A stretch of 56,970 nt of DNA. Source: Thermoflexus hugenholtzii JAD2. Lineage in GTDB: Bacteria > Chloroflexota > UBA11872 > UBA12225. The notes beneath the pieces are model-generated. The model made no database searches. It had not been told where the DNA came from and saw nothing but the letters and a program-made list of their open reading frames with translations. Below are positions 44,238-52,603 of the stretch, piece after piece (position 1 is the first letter of the stretch; each line of letters begins with the position of its first letter). The position numbers and the translations under genes are program-made. The DNA lies in assembly GCA_945865725.1 (NCBI GenBank), contig CAMBEO010000011.1, positions 1-56,970 of the forward strand, written 5' to 3'.

Positions 44238-45647
44238 CTAGCTGACCTTGACTACCGCTAGCATGCCACCTGGCTCGACCCCGTGGTTCGTCACGTGCGA
44301 CAGGATGTGGCAGTGGAAGACCCACAGGCCCGGGTTATCCGCAACAAACTCGATGTCGTATCGCTCACCCGGAAATATGCTGATCGTGTCCTTCTCGTAG
44401 ATCGCCGTCTCGGGAAAGGGACGGCCGTCGGTGCCGATCACCTTGAAGTGGTACCCATGCAGGTGCATCGGGTGGGGTGCTTGCCCAGCATTGACAAGCC
44501 GAATCCGGACCCGATCTCCGAGGCTCGCCTCAAGGATGTCCGTCGAGGGAAACGCATGCCCGTTGATCGTGAAGTAGCCGCTGAACTCGCTCATGACCTG
44601 CACGTAGTCACGCGTGAACCTGGCGTCGCGGAGTGCCTCCGAGGTACCGGGAGCGGGGTCGATCAGGAGCATCCCCATCAACCCCTTGGGTTCCTGCACG
44701 GCAGAATTGTGGTGGGAATGGTACATGAACGTTCCCGATGGCTTCGCCGTGAAGTCATACGTGAATGATTGTCCCGGCAGGATGACGGGTTGGGTGACGT
44801 CTGGCACCCCGTCGTGCTTGTTGTCGAGGCGCGGCCCGTGAAAATGCACGACCGTCGGTTCGGGCAACCTGTTCGTCAACGTCACCCGCACGGTGTCGCC
44901 TTCGTTCACCCGGATCATCGGTCCTGGCATCGTGCCGTTGTATGTCCACGCCTCCTCGAAGACGCCAGGGACGACCTCCCAACTCACGACCTTCGCCACG
45001 AGCTCGAACGACTTGGTCTTGCCATCAATCGCGAACGGGGCGAGGGGCACGTTTCCCGCGATCCGGGGGGCTATACCGGATGCGTGGGTCATCGCCTGGG
45101 GGGTCGGCGCGGGCGCGGGTGACTGGGGTCGTGACGCGGTCGATCTGGCCGCACCGGAGCCAACGATGATCGTCCCGACCATGCCGGCCTCCTTGTGGCC
45201 AGGGATCGAACAGTAGAACTGGTAGGTGCCAGGCTTCTCGAACAGGGTCTGGGCAGAAGCCCGGGCACCCGGTCGAGGGACAATATGTAGCCGCGGATTG
45301 TCGATCACGAGGTCGTGCTCGATCTTCCCCGCGTTTTCCAGTTCGATCATCACCGGGCCAACTGACGGGAGGGTGACGGCTTTCGGTTCGAACATGATGT
45401 CCTTCGCGACGATCGAGATTGACATCGGACCAAGGACTGCCGGGGCGGCGACCGCCCCGTGCATCGCAACTGCCGCGCCCGGGATACCGCCGATCGGGAA
45501 TGGAGCCATGCCCGCGCCTGATCGTCCGATAACCCACCCAAGACCGATGGCGGCGATGACGCCCAGGCCGGCAAGCACGCCAGCGACGCCCGGCGTGACC
45601 AGGGCATGGTCGTTCGACACGACGTTTGGTGCGGGATCTTGGCCCAT
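44238..45647 (-). CDS. membrane-anchored multicopper oxidase with extra N-terminal cupredoxin domain
   Basis: The ATG at 45647 (GGAG five bases upstream) gives 469 residues. A membrane helix (about 18-41) is followed by a plastocyanin-like domain with one type 1 copper site: H111 (EHDLVI), C146, H151 and M156 (YCSIPGHKEAGM). The multicopper oxidase part has HFHG (268-271), YHSHH (309-313), HPMHLHG (392-398) and HCHILSH (445-451), with Met462 as probable axial ligand after a longer loop than usual. It should oxidise a small substrate or metal outside the cell and reduce oxygen, with the extra domain as an electron relay. The catalytic part contains the trinuclear-site His pairs, so it is not a typical nitrite reductase. 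Confidence 0.9.
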   Translation of the reverse strand: MGQDPAPNVVSNDHALVTPGVAGVLAGLGVIAAIGLGWVIGRSGAGMAPFPIGGIPGAAVAMHGAVAAPAVLGPMSISIVAKDIMFEPKAVTLPSVGPVMIELENAGKIEHDLVIDNPRLHIVPRPGARASAQTLFEKPGTYQFYCSIPGHKEAGMVGTIIVGSGAARSTASRPQSPAPAPTPQAMTHASGIAPRIAGNVPLAPFAIDGKTKSFELVAKVVSWEVVPGVFEEAWTYNGTMPGPMIRVNEGDTVRVTLTNRLPEPTVVHFHGPRLDNKHDGVPDVTQPVILPGQSFTYDFTAKPSGTFMYHSHHNSAVQEPKGLMGMLLIDPAPGTSEALRDARFTRDYVQVMSEFSGYFTINGHAFPSTDILEASLGDRVRIRLVNAGQAPHPMHLHGYHFKVIGTDGRPFPETAIYEKDTISIFPGERYDIEFVADNPGLWVFHCHILSHVTNHGVEPGGMLAVVKVS

Positions 45648-46102
45648 CACGTCTCCATCCTCGTGCCGTGCTGTAGTCGGCATCCCAGTGGACCGCGGTC
45701 ACCGCCGCCTCCCTGAGACGTTGCTCGCGGACTGTCCAATGCGAGAATTTTTCGTCGAGGCCCGCGTGGATTGCATCGGGGAAGTCACCTATCCCGTAGC
45801 CGACGGAGGTGATCGTGACCGTCATCGCCTCCAGATCCAAACGAGGGCGGCGTGAGCCGACTGGCGAAAGGCGTGGCGCGGGCGGACCACCGTCGAGCTT
45901 CGCTCACGAGCGCGAAACTCGACGGCCCGAACTGGGGAACTACGGCAACTCGATGATCAAGGCGTCGGGACGCCGTCGGTCCCTGTACGCCTGCCCAGCG
46001 ATCAAGGGACGGCCACATCCGGTGCCCCGAGACCCGCCACAGCCACGACAAGTGCGTGCGTGACCGGCGTAGAGTGATTGCGAGAAGTCGAGCGACCGAT
46101 CA
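45648..46102. other. divergent intergenic region (oxidase / histidine kinase)
   Basis: This region should hold the promoters of the two divergent genes. A minus-strand frame from 45825 reads coherently for about 50 codons (MTVTITSVGYGIGDFPD, later VHWDADYSTA) before running into the oxidase gene without a stop. It may be the remnant of a gene. Confidence 0.4.
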
Positions 46103-48202
46103 ATGGAACGCTTTCCACGCGACATGCCCACGCGGTTCCCAGGAGCCGACGAGAGGGTGATCGAGAGTGACGTCGCGCTTGAGAGGCTCTATGCCGCGAC
46201 GGCGGCGATCAGCGCCGCGATCGACGACGAGGCCCAACTCCTGCGGACGGTTCCCGAGGAGTTTGCGCTCCTTCTGAACGTTAGGTACGGCGCTCTAGGC
46301 CTCCTTGGCGAGGAGGGCGGGCTCACGGAATTCCACACGCACGGATTGACACCCGAGCAGGAGGAGTTCCTTCGGCCAACCCCGCCGGTCGGGCGTGGAA
46401 TTTTGGGCGCGCTCCTGCACGAGGGACGGCCCCTCCGGATTGGCGACATTGAGGCGGATGACCGGCGCGCCGGCATGCCCGTCGGGCACCCGCCGATGCG
46501 CAGCTTCCTCGGGGTACCGCTCATCGCTTCGTCCCGTGTGATCGGTCGCCTCTACGCGACGGACCGAGAGGACGGGACTTTTTCCGCGAGTGACGAGGCC
46601 CTCGCGATGGGGTTCGCCGCCGCCGCGGCCGTTGCAATCGAGAGTGCGCGTCGCACCGCACGCCTCGTCAACTCGGAACGGCTCCGGGCCGCTGGTGAAC
46701 TTGCGCTCGGCATCTCGCACGACTTCAACAACATTCTCGCCACGATCCTGGGGCGGGTCGAGGTCATGTTGAGCCACGCGCGCGACCCGGAGGTCGCGGA
46801 CGGATTGATCGCGATCCGGCGCGCGGCGCGCGATGGGGCGTCGATCGCTGGCCGGATCCGGGAGTTCGGGCGCGCCATTGACCTCAACGATTTTCGTGCG
46901 GTTGACCTGCGGGTTCTTGCCATTGACGCGGTCCAGTTCACTCGCCCGCGGTGGGATCGCGCCTCGAGCGGGGACCAAAACGCGCCAGACATTGACGTGA
47001 CGTTCGACTTCGTCCCGATCCCGCCGGTTGACGGCGACCCGGTGTCGATCCGGGAGGTCCTGGTCAACCTCCTCTTCAATGCCCTGGACGCACTGCCAGG
47101 GGGCGGCCGGATCGTCGTGGGCGTGAGGCCCGCGGCCGGAGAGAGCGTCCTCCTCCAAGTGCGTGATAGCGGTACTGGCATTCCGGTGGGCGCGCAAGCC
47201 CACGTCTTCGCCCCGTTCTTCACGACCAAAGGTTCTCGGGGCAGCGGTCTCGGTCTCGCGATGGTCAGGCGTGTCATGGACGGGCATGGCGGGTCCGTGC
47301 ATTTCGAAACGGCTCCCGGACGCGGCACGACCTTCACCCTCACGTTCCCCGCGGTCGCGGTCATGGGACCAACACGCGAGGACGACCACTTGGATCTGCC
47401 AGCCGCCCCGATCCGTCAAGGACGCCCGGAGGAGGTGTCCCGACGCGCGCCTTCACCGCCGTCACCATTGTCGATCGTGCTCGTCGATGACCAGGAGGAC
47501 GTCCTCGAGGCTGTCGCGATGCTCATTCGACTGGATGGACACGCCGTCCGGACGTTCAGCGATCCCCGCGAAGCGGTTAAGTCGATCGGTGCCACGATCC
47601 CGGATGTCCTCATCACGGACCTGTCGATGCCGGAGATGGACGGCTGGGACCTCGCGAGGGCCGCCCAGGGCGCCGTGCCAGGCTTGCCGGTCATCGTGCT
47701 CACGGGCCTGGGACGGACCGTGACGCAATCGCAGTCGGAGGCACACGGCGTTGCGCTCGTGCTGACGAAGCCCCCGGACCGCGAAGGGCTACTCGCGGCG
47801 ATTGCGAGCGTCACGGCAAGCGGTCATCGTCCACGCCCGCCCCTGTGCATCCTCATCGTCGATGACTCGCCGTCATTCTTGCTTATATTACGCATGCTTA
47901 TCGAGCAGAAGGGACACGCCGTGGTTGCCGTCAGCGGCGTCGCGGACGCTCGCATCCAACTCGCCACGATGGCGTCGTGCGACCTCGTCCTCGTTGATGC
48001 CCACCTCGCGGACGGGGACGCGCGGGAGGTGGTCGCAGCGGCGCGCGAGTGGCATCCCGGGGTCCGGTCATGCGTCATCAGCGGGTCGGATCTCGCGACG
48101 AGCCGTCAGCTGGTACCCGGTGCAGACGACTACGCGGAGAAAACCGACCTTTCCAAGCACCTCGATGCCCTCATCGGGGCGACCTGGTCCTCACGCCGGT
48201 GA
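46103..48202 (+). CDS. GAF-domain hybrid sensor histidine kinase with two receiver domains
   Basis: The 699-residue soluble kinase has a GAF domain (about 20-182), a dimerisation helix with the phospho-His in ALGISHDFNNIL (H206), and an ATPase domain with the N-box VLVNLLFNALDAL, G1 DSGTGIP, F-box FAPFFTTK and G2 GSGLGLAMVRR. Two receiver domains follow: the first (about 463-575) with VDD and the Asp in ITDLSMPEMDG, the second (about 588-697) with VDDS and the Asp in LVDAHLADGD. No membrane segment is seen, so it senses a cytosolic signal, perhaps through the GAF domain. A small gene overlaps its stop by four bases, and a NarL-type regulator is convergent, a likely partner. Confidence 0.93.
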   Translation: MERFPRDMPTRFPGADERVIESDVALERLYAATAAISAAIDDEAQLLRTVPEEFALLLNVRYGALGLLGEEGGLTEFHTHGLTPEQEEFLRPTPPVGRGILGALLHEGRPLRIGDIEADDRRAGMPVGHPPMRSFLGVPLIASSRVIGRLYATDREDGTFSASDEALAMGFAAAAAVAIESARRTARLVNSERLRAAGELALGISHDFNNILATILGRVEVMLSHARDPEVADGLIAIRRAARDGASIAGRIREFGRAIDLNDFRAVDLRVLAIDAVQFTRPRWDRASSGDQNAPDIDVTFDFVPIPPVDGDPVSIREVLVNLLFNALDALPGGGRIVVGVRPAAGESVLLQVRDSGTGIPVGAQAHVFAPFFTTKGSRGSGLGLAMVRRVMDGHGGSVHFETAPGRGTTFTLTFPAVAVMGPTREDDHLDLPAAPIRQGRPEEVSRRAPSPPSPLSIVLVDDQEDVLEAVAMLIRLDGHAVRTFSDPREAVKSIGATIPDVLITDLSMPEMDGWDLARAAQGAVPGLPVIVLTGLGRTVTQSQSEAHGVALVLTKPPDREGLLAAIASVTASGHRPRPPLCILIVDDSPSFLLILRMLIEQKGHAVVAVSGVADARIQLATMASCDLVLVDAHLADGDAREVVAAAREWHPGVRSCVISGSDLATSRQLVPGADDYAEKTDLSKHLDALIGATWSSRR

Positions 48203-48528
48203 CATCCTCCGATCTCTCGAGCAAACCGATGACTGGTCGCACGACGTCCGAGACGGTCCCGGCAATGCTCGTACGGGACCTCCTCCGACGCTTGCATCGC
48301 GAGCCGATGCAGCATGCGGCGGGGGCGGCGATGCTCCTCGCCGCCTGGGAACGTGCGGTCGCTGACGGCGACCTTGACGTCGCGGTGAGCGCGGCGCGCC
48401 TGCTCAAGGCGGAGGTGCGGGCGATCGCGGTCACACTGCAAGCGGTGGAGGTTGATGGGCTTGTCCTGCTCGAAAGGGCAGCGCACGAGTCGATGCCCAG
48501 CGAAAGCACCGGGTCGAGCGAGACTTAG
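48199..48528 (+). CDS. small hypothetical protein coupled to the histidine kinase
   Basis: The GTG at 48199 overlaps the kinase stop codon (GTGA), giving a 109-residue helical product. Its middle (MLVRDLLRRLHREPMQHAAGAAMLLAAWERAV) and the following helices could form a small helix bundle like a phosphotransfer or PAS-adaptor protein, but I see no clear phospho-His motif and no named family. Tight coupling suggests it works in the same signalling pathway. Confidence 0.7.
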   Translation: MTSSDLSSKPMTGRTTSETVPAMLVRDLLRRLHREPMQHAAGAAMLLAAWERAVADGDLDVAVSAARLLKAEVRAIAVTLQAVEVDGLVLLERAAHESMPSESTGSSET

Positions 48529-48546
48529 TGCCGACCGGGTCTGGCG

Positions 48547-49239
48547 CTATGAACCTGTCGCGTCCGCCTCGGTGAGGAAACCCTCCCGCAAGGCGTACCG
48601 CACGAGTTCCGAGCGGGTTCGGAGACCGAGCTTGGTCATGATGTGCGACCGGTGAGTTTCGACCGTCTTCACCGTAATGAATAGTTTCTTGCCGATCTCC
48701 ACGTTGGTGTGCCCCACGGCGATCAGGCCAAGGACCTCGCGCTCACGCTCCGTCAACGCCTGGAAGGCCGTTGCCGCGCGCGCGCCGGCGCGGCGAGCGC
48801 GGCTGACGAGCTCCGTGAGGATGCGGTCCTCGGTCTCGGGCGACACGAACGAATGGCCACTGATGATTTCCCGCACGGCGCGCGTGACCAGCGTCGGCTC
48901 GGCGCTCTTCGTGAGAAAGCCCGAGGCGCCGGCCTGGATCGCCTGGAACATGAAGGCTTCGCTCGAATGCATCGTGAAGATGAGAACCGGCAGGGTGGCA
49001 TCCCGGCGCCTCAGCCGTCGCAGCGCTTCGAGGCCGTTCAGGTTCGGCATCGCGACATCCAAGATCACCACGTCGATGCCGTCTTGCGCGCGAAGACCTT
49101 CGATGCGTTCAATCGCCTCGGTACCGTCGCTCGCCTCCCCGACGACCTCCATGTCGATCTCGGCGTCAATGAGCATGCGAAGGCCGGCCCGCATCGCCAC
49201 GTGGTCATCCGCCAGGAAGATGCGCACCGGTCGAGACAT
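48547..49239 (-). CDS. NarL/LuxR-type response regulator
   Basis: The 230-residue regulator has a receiver domain with LADDH at the start (acidic pocket), the phospho-acceptor Asp in VVILDVAMPNLNG (D61), a Thr/Ser switch (IFTMHSS) and Lys in FLTKSAEP. The LuxR-type helix-turn-helix LTEREREVLGLIAVGHTNVEIGKKL, then TVKTVETH, binds DNA. A short insert precedes the Asp strand. It sits convergent to the hybrid kinase operon with an 18-base gap and is its probable output, though the pairing is inferred from position. Confidence 0.94.
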   Translation of the reverse strand: MSRPVRIFLADDHVAMRAGLRMLIDAEIDMEVVGEASDGTEAIERIEGLRAQDGIDVVILDVAMPNLNGLEALRRLRRRDATLPVLIFTMHSSEAFMFQAIQAGASGFLTKSAEPTLVTRAVREIISGHSFVSPETEDRILTELVSRARRAGARAATAFQALTEREREVLGLIAVGHTNVEIGKKLFITVKTVETHRSHIMTKLGLRTRSELVRYALREGFLTEADATGS

Positions 49240-49442
49240 CGCCGACCTTCACCCTTGGCCGTCGGCATCCCACGACGCGAGCGGCCTCTCCGGCCTCTAG
49301 CGTAGCCGGATCATGGGAATCCCCGATGACCAACCGATCACGCACCCATACCGTGGACGCAGGCGCTCGGCAGGTGCCAGAGGATCGCGCGCGATCACTT
49401 CGTCAATGAAGGTGCCGTCGGCGCGTCAACCGGGAGAAGGCA

Positions 49443-50459
49443 GTGTCCACGGAGGGTCGGCGACACGTCGCAGTCGCGCTTGACGGGTTGCGCCCCTTCG
49501 ACGAGAGCGTCCGCGCCCTGGCCATCGCCCGCGGTCTGTCGGAGCGCGCGGGCGCAAAGGTCATCGCCGTTCGGGTTGGATCGTTCGAGGATGGCGTGTC
49601 GATCGCCAGAGCGGAGGCCACGGCACGACTTCTCGCGGAAGCCGGCGAGGAGACTGGCGGCGGGATCGACGTTCGCGATGTCCCAGCGAGGCAACTCGGG
49701 CGCGAGGAGTGCTGGGATGAGCTTCTCGAGGGCTCGTCATGCGCCGGGGCCGAGGCGTTTGTCGCGACCGCCGCGGGCCTGGGCGCTCTCCTGCTCGTCA
49801 TCTCATCCGCAAGCGTGACCTGGCCGACCGGAGGCATGGTCGGCGCGGTCGCCCGCGCGGCCGACGTTCCCGTCGTCGTGGTGCCTCCTGGGGTCAAGGA
49901 CCTCCAATTGGGGGCATCACACGTCGTGATCGCGCTTGATGGCCACGCGCAGGTCGAAAGCGCCGCGGCGCCAGCGTGCCGCCTCCTCCGCTGGCTAGGA
50001 GCGAGCGCCAGCCTCCTTCACGTCCTGCTCCAAGGTGGGGGCCGCGTCGAAGGCGTTCCGGTACTCGCCCGCGACAGGGCAGCCTTAATGCTTCAGCGTT
50101 CGGCCATTCAGTTCGGCGCGTGCGGCCTTGATCCACGACAAATCCACGCCGTCGTCCGGTATGGGCCAACGTGCGAGGTCATCGTTGACCAGTTGCGCCG
50201 GGAGCGCGCCATGCTCGGCTTCTTGCCGATCGCATCGGACGAGATCGGCTCCCGGCGGCCACACGGCGTGACGAATGCGGTCCTTGCGGCGACACCCGTC
50301 CCGATTGTCCTGTTCAGATCAGGGGCAGGGGTCTCCGCCGCATCTGCGGAAGCAGACCGGTCACGCGTCGCGCGCGAGGCGGGCGCCGATAAAGCACACC
50401 ATGCCGACGCCTCACCCCGGCGTACGCATCCCGCGCGGTTGGCGGGGTCGGCGCGCTAG
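49443..50459 (+). CDS. UspA-like universal stress protein, divergent tandem form
   Basis: The 338-residue protein has two alpha/beta halves. The first begins RHVAVALDGLRPFDESV (about 7-23) and its strand 4 and 5 region (GALLLVISSASV, VPVVVVPPG) fits a Usp fold. The second starts SHVVIALDGHAQVESAAA (about 159-176) and ends with TPVPIVLFR. The second half's nucleotide loop (GFLPIASDEIGSRRPHG) lacks the normal GxxGx9GS motif, so ATP binding is doubtful. The GTG start has GGGAG nearby. The last 40 residues are polar and probably disordered. Its stop abuts the convergent LysM gene. Confidence 0.8.
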   Translation: MSTEGRRHVAVALDGLRPFDESVRALAIARGLSERAGAKVIAVRVGSFEDGVSIARAEATARLLAEAGEETGGGIDVRDVPARQLGREECWDELLEGSSCAGAEAFVATAAGLGALLLVISSASVTWPTGGMVGAVARAADVPVVVVPPGVKDLQLGASHVVIALDGHAQVESAAAPACRLLRWLGASASLLHVLLQGGGRVEGVPVLARDRAALMLQRSAIQFGACGLDPRQIHAVVRYGPTCEVIVDQLRRERAMLGFLPIASDEIGSRRPHGVTNAVLAATPVPIVLFRSGAGVSAASAEADRSRVAREAGADKAHHADASPRRTHPARLAGSAR

Positions 50460-50717
50460 TCAGACTGGCTGACCGTCCAGGCCAAACTTCGCTCCCTTGA
50501 TGGTGAGTTCGGTGCCGGGCAGCAACTTGTCGGAGCCGGACTGGACCTCTTCCTTGAGGCGCCACTCGTTCGGCTTGTACACCTTCTCCCACTGGGTCTC
50601 GTCGCCGTAAAACTTCCGGGCGACGGTTCGACAGGTCTCACTCACGCCCACCTTGTACGTGAGCACCGGTCCGCTGTCCTTCTTGCCACCGCCGAAGAGC
50701 TTATCGAGCAGGCCCAT
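50460..50717 (-). CDS. small LysM-domain protein
   Basis: The 85-residue protein has a Gly/Lys-rich N-terminus (MGLLDKLFGGGKK) and a LysM-like fold: YKVGVSETCRTVARKFYGDETQWEKVYKPN, then LLPGTELTI. LysM domains bind peptidoglycan-type glycans, though cytosolic ones with this short form (as in YgaU) act with stress response. GGGAG five bases before the ATG fixes the start; longer frames upstream are not supported. It has no signal peptide. Confidence 0.8.
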   Translation of the reverse strand: MGLLDKLFGGGKKDSGPVLTYKVGVSETCRTVARKFYGDETQWEKVYKPNEWRLKEEVQSGSDKLLPGTELTIKGAKFGLDGQPV

Positions 50718-51073
50718 GGCACTCCCTCTGGTCGCACCCGCCAGGCACGACCTGTCGCCGGGCCAGTATACGCGCGAGCACCGATCCAACTCGACGGACT
50801 TCTGCGGAAAGTCGTTCTCGTCGGAATCAATTGATGTCGTTTCGGTCCCCGGGTCAGCTGGGATCAGGAGCGAGGTAAACGGTCTCCGCGCTCGCGGACG
50901 TACTCCGGCACGGGTCCGAAGCGTGGTGGGTCCTGGAACACTGTGACACTCGGCCCCAGATTGATCTGCCATCAAGGACCGCGTCCCTAGACATCAAGGA
51001 CTGGGCGGGGCGTCAGCGCTGCAGGAGCGAACCTCGCCCCGCACTTGGCCGGACCGCCTTGGCTGGGGGCCTC
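50718..51073. other. intergenic region
   Basis: This 356-base gap includes the LysM gene promoter side and the 3' flank of the next minus-strand gene. Nothing recognisable was seen; longer frames here are unconvincing. Confidence 0.5.
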
Positions 51074-51682
51074 TCAGGCGACGAAGAACCCGCGACGGGC
51101 GGCACGTTCCCGCGCGGACGACGCACGGGCATCCGGGTCCACGGCCGTCGGGGCTATGCCCCGAGCCAGGCTCGGCGATAGCGGGCCGACACTTGCCGGA
51201 TGACGCAACGGGTGATCCACCTTCGCGACACGGGCCAAAGCTCGGGAGACGGCACGAATTCCAAAGTACTCGACGAGCGACTCGACCGCGTCCGGGGCGG
51301 TGCCCGGAATGACGAGACGAGCGTGGCCGACGGGACGCGCCCGGCGTCGCACGCGGTCGAGACGCTCAACCTCGTGGCGGAACCACGCCCGTTCCTGCAT
51401 CTGAGGCCCGACACGCTGGCTTGGTGACTGGTCCTCGCGCCTGACGTATTCGAGGTGCAAGCGCAGGCGCCCCAGGACCGGCATCGCCGCGATCCGGCGG
51501 GGAACGGCGCGATGGACAGCCGGTTCAAGGGTCGCCACGGGCCGGACAGGCACTGCAGGCAAATCCACCGGCGGAATCGCGATCGGGCGCGAGGCGACCG
51601 CACGGAACCGGACCGGGCCTACCGTTCCGTCGGCACGCAGTTGGGATTCGAGCGGGGCTAGAACCTGCTCCCAGCGGGGCAT
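51074..51682 (-). CDS. hypothetical protein
   Basis: The 202-residue frame has GGGAGG six bases before its ATG. It is rich in Arg, Ala, Val and Pro (VDLPAVPVRPVATLEPAVHRAVPRR), with a helical middle (EVERLDRVRRRARPVG) and a basic C-terminus ending RRGFFVA. No membrane segment, signal peptide or known motif is visible. The opposite strand also has open frames, so some doubt remains; the ribosome site and smooth composition favour this strand. Confidence 0.55.
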   Translation of the reverse strand: MPRWEQVLAPLESQLRADGTVGPVRFRAVASRPIAIPPVDLPAVPVRPVATLEPAVHRAVPRRIAAMPVLGRLRLHLEYVRREDQSPSQRVGPQMQERAWFRHEVERLDRVRRRARPVGHARLVIPGTAPDAVESLVEYFGIRAVSRALARVAKVDHPLRHPASVGPLSPSLARGIAPTAVDPDARASSARERAARRGFFVA

Positions 51683-52040
51683 GCGAAAACCTCCCGCCAT
51701 CGTCACGACCCGCCAGCCAGTCGAAAGGCTCGGCGCGTCTCGGTGACGCGTGGACGTCTCACGCCGCCGCTTGCGAAATGCGGCCGCGCGACCGTCGGTC
51801 TCCCCGCCATCCTACGCAATGCGGCGGGCGCGGCACGGAACACGCGAGGCCATTGACCGTTTGCGCGCGTCAAGTCGGCCGAAGTGAAGCCACCGCACCC
51901 GGAGTTGGGCATCACCGAGATGACCCCGGTCTCCTTCGAGATCGCTGGGGGCAGGCGTCATGTGGGTGGCTCGTTGGCCGATTCGTCTCGTGCTACGGTG
52001 GGCCGACGGCGACGAACCTCGTGTTGGTTGCTTGGAGAGA
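51683..52040. other. intergenic region
   Basis: A divergent gap between the minus-strand hypothetical gene and the plus-strand small pair. An in-frame ATG at 51960 could extend the first small gene, but that part is not protein-like. No other signal was found. Confidence 0.4.
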
Positions 52041-52232
52041 ATGTGCATCATTTGGTGTATCTCGAGCGGACAAGCCGCGGGACGATCGAGGAAAGGCGTC
52101 GGCCGGTGTCAGGAGTGCCGTTGGGGTCACCTCGGGTCCCTGCGCTTCTTGCAGATGACCAGGCGCGAGGCACTGGCACGGAAGGAGCGCTCGAGGAGGT
52201 CCATCGTCGTATCGCAAGCACCCGTGAAATGA
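52041..52232 (+). CDS. small Cys-containing protein (first of coupled pair)
   Basis: The 63-residue product begins MCIIWCISSGQ and continues with RCQECRWGHLGSLRF, giving two Cys pairs about 18 residues apart, as in a small zinc-binding module. The remainder is basic (MTRREALARKERSRR). Its stop overlaps the start of the next gene by four bases (ATGA), which strongly supports translation. A GGAG lies three bases before the ATG, tighter than usual; an ATG at 51960 is the alternative start. No family is recognised. Confidence 0.5.
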   Translation: MCIIWCISSGQAAGRSRKGVGRCQECRWGHLGSLRFLQMTRREALARKERSRRSIVVSQAPVK

Positions 52233-52603
52233 CCCGACTCCTTGAGGCGATCGGTCGACGGCTCGTCGCGCGGGCGTGCGATGACCAGTACGACGCGGAC
52301 GGCCTGCCAATCATCACGACCTCCGTCGCGGCGATCCTTGGCGGTCTCGATCCTGAGGGGAACCTCGAACTCCCGGACTGGCTCGACGCCGGAGAGGAGG
52401 ATGACCTGCCACTTGAGCTTTCTGGCCTTGTCGATCGGCTCGATCATGCGAGAACCGACGCCGTGCGTCGCGACGCCTTCCTATTGATGGCGCTCCGGCG
52501 CCTCGCGGATGACCCGACACGCCCCTACGAGCGCGCCGTCGGTCGCTTCAACGTCGACGCATCCACCAGTGGGCCGACGCCGCTCGGGCGAATCGATCGC
52601 TGA
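52229..52603 (+). CDS. hypothetical acidic protein (second of coupled pair)
   Basis: The 124-residue protein starts at the ATG overlapping the upstream stop. It is mostly helical: TRLLEAIGRRLVARACDDQ, an acidic middle (PDWLDAGEEDDLPLELSGLVDRLDHA) and ALRRLADDPTRPYERAV. No motif is known. Its frame is open upstream to 51884, but the four-base overlap makes the internal start more likely. The last 56 bases overlap the convergent methyltransferase gene. The acid-rich body and the basic small partner could interact; this is speculative. Confidence 0.6.
   Translation: MTRLLEAIGRRLVARACDDQYDADGLPIITTSVAAILGGLDPEGNLELPDWLDAGEEDDLPLELSGLVDRLDHARTDAVRRDAFLLMALRRLADDPTRPYERAVGRFNVDASTSGPTPLGRIDR

Noticed and set aside
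44238-45647. Copper-containing nitrite reductase (NirK)
   Set aside because: The four His-rich motifs are those of a laccase-type oxidase with a trinuclear copper centre, which NirK lacks.
45025-45840. Minus-strand frame beginning MTVTITSVGYGIGDFPD, vaguely like part of LarC
   Set aside because: It has no stop before running far into the oxidase gene in a different frame, and the similarity is too short to name. It may be a remnant only.
51200-51427. Plus-strand frame opposite the hypothetical gene at 51 kb
   Set aside because: The minus-strand frame has a strong ribosome site and is longer, so this is most likely its shadow.
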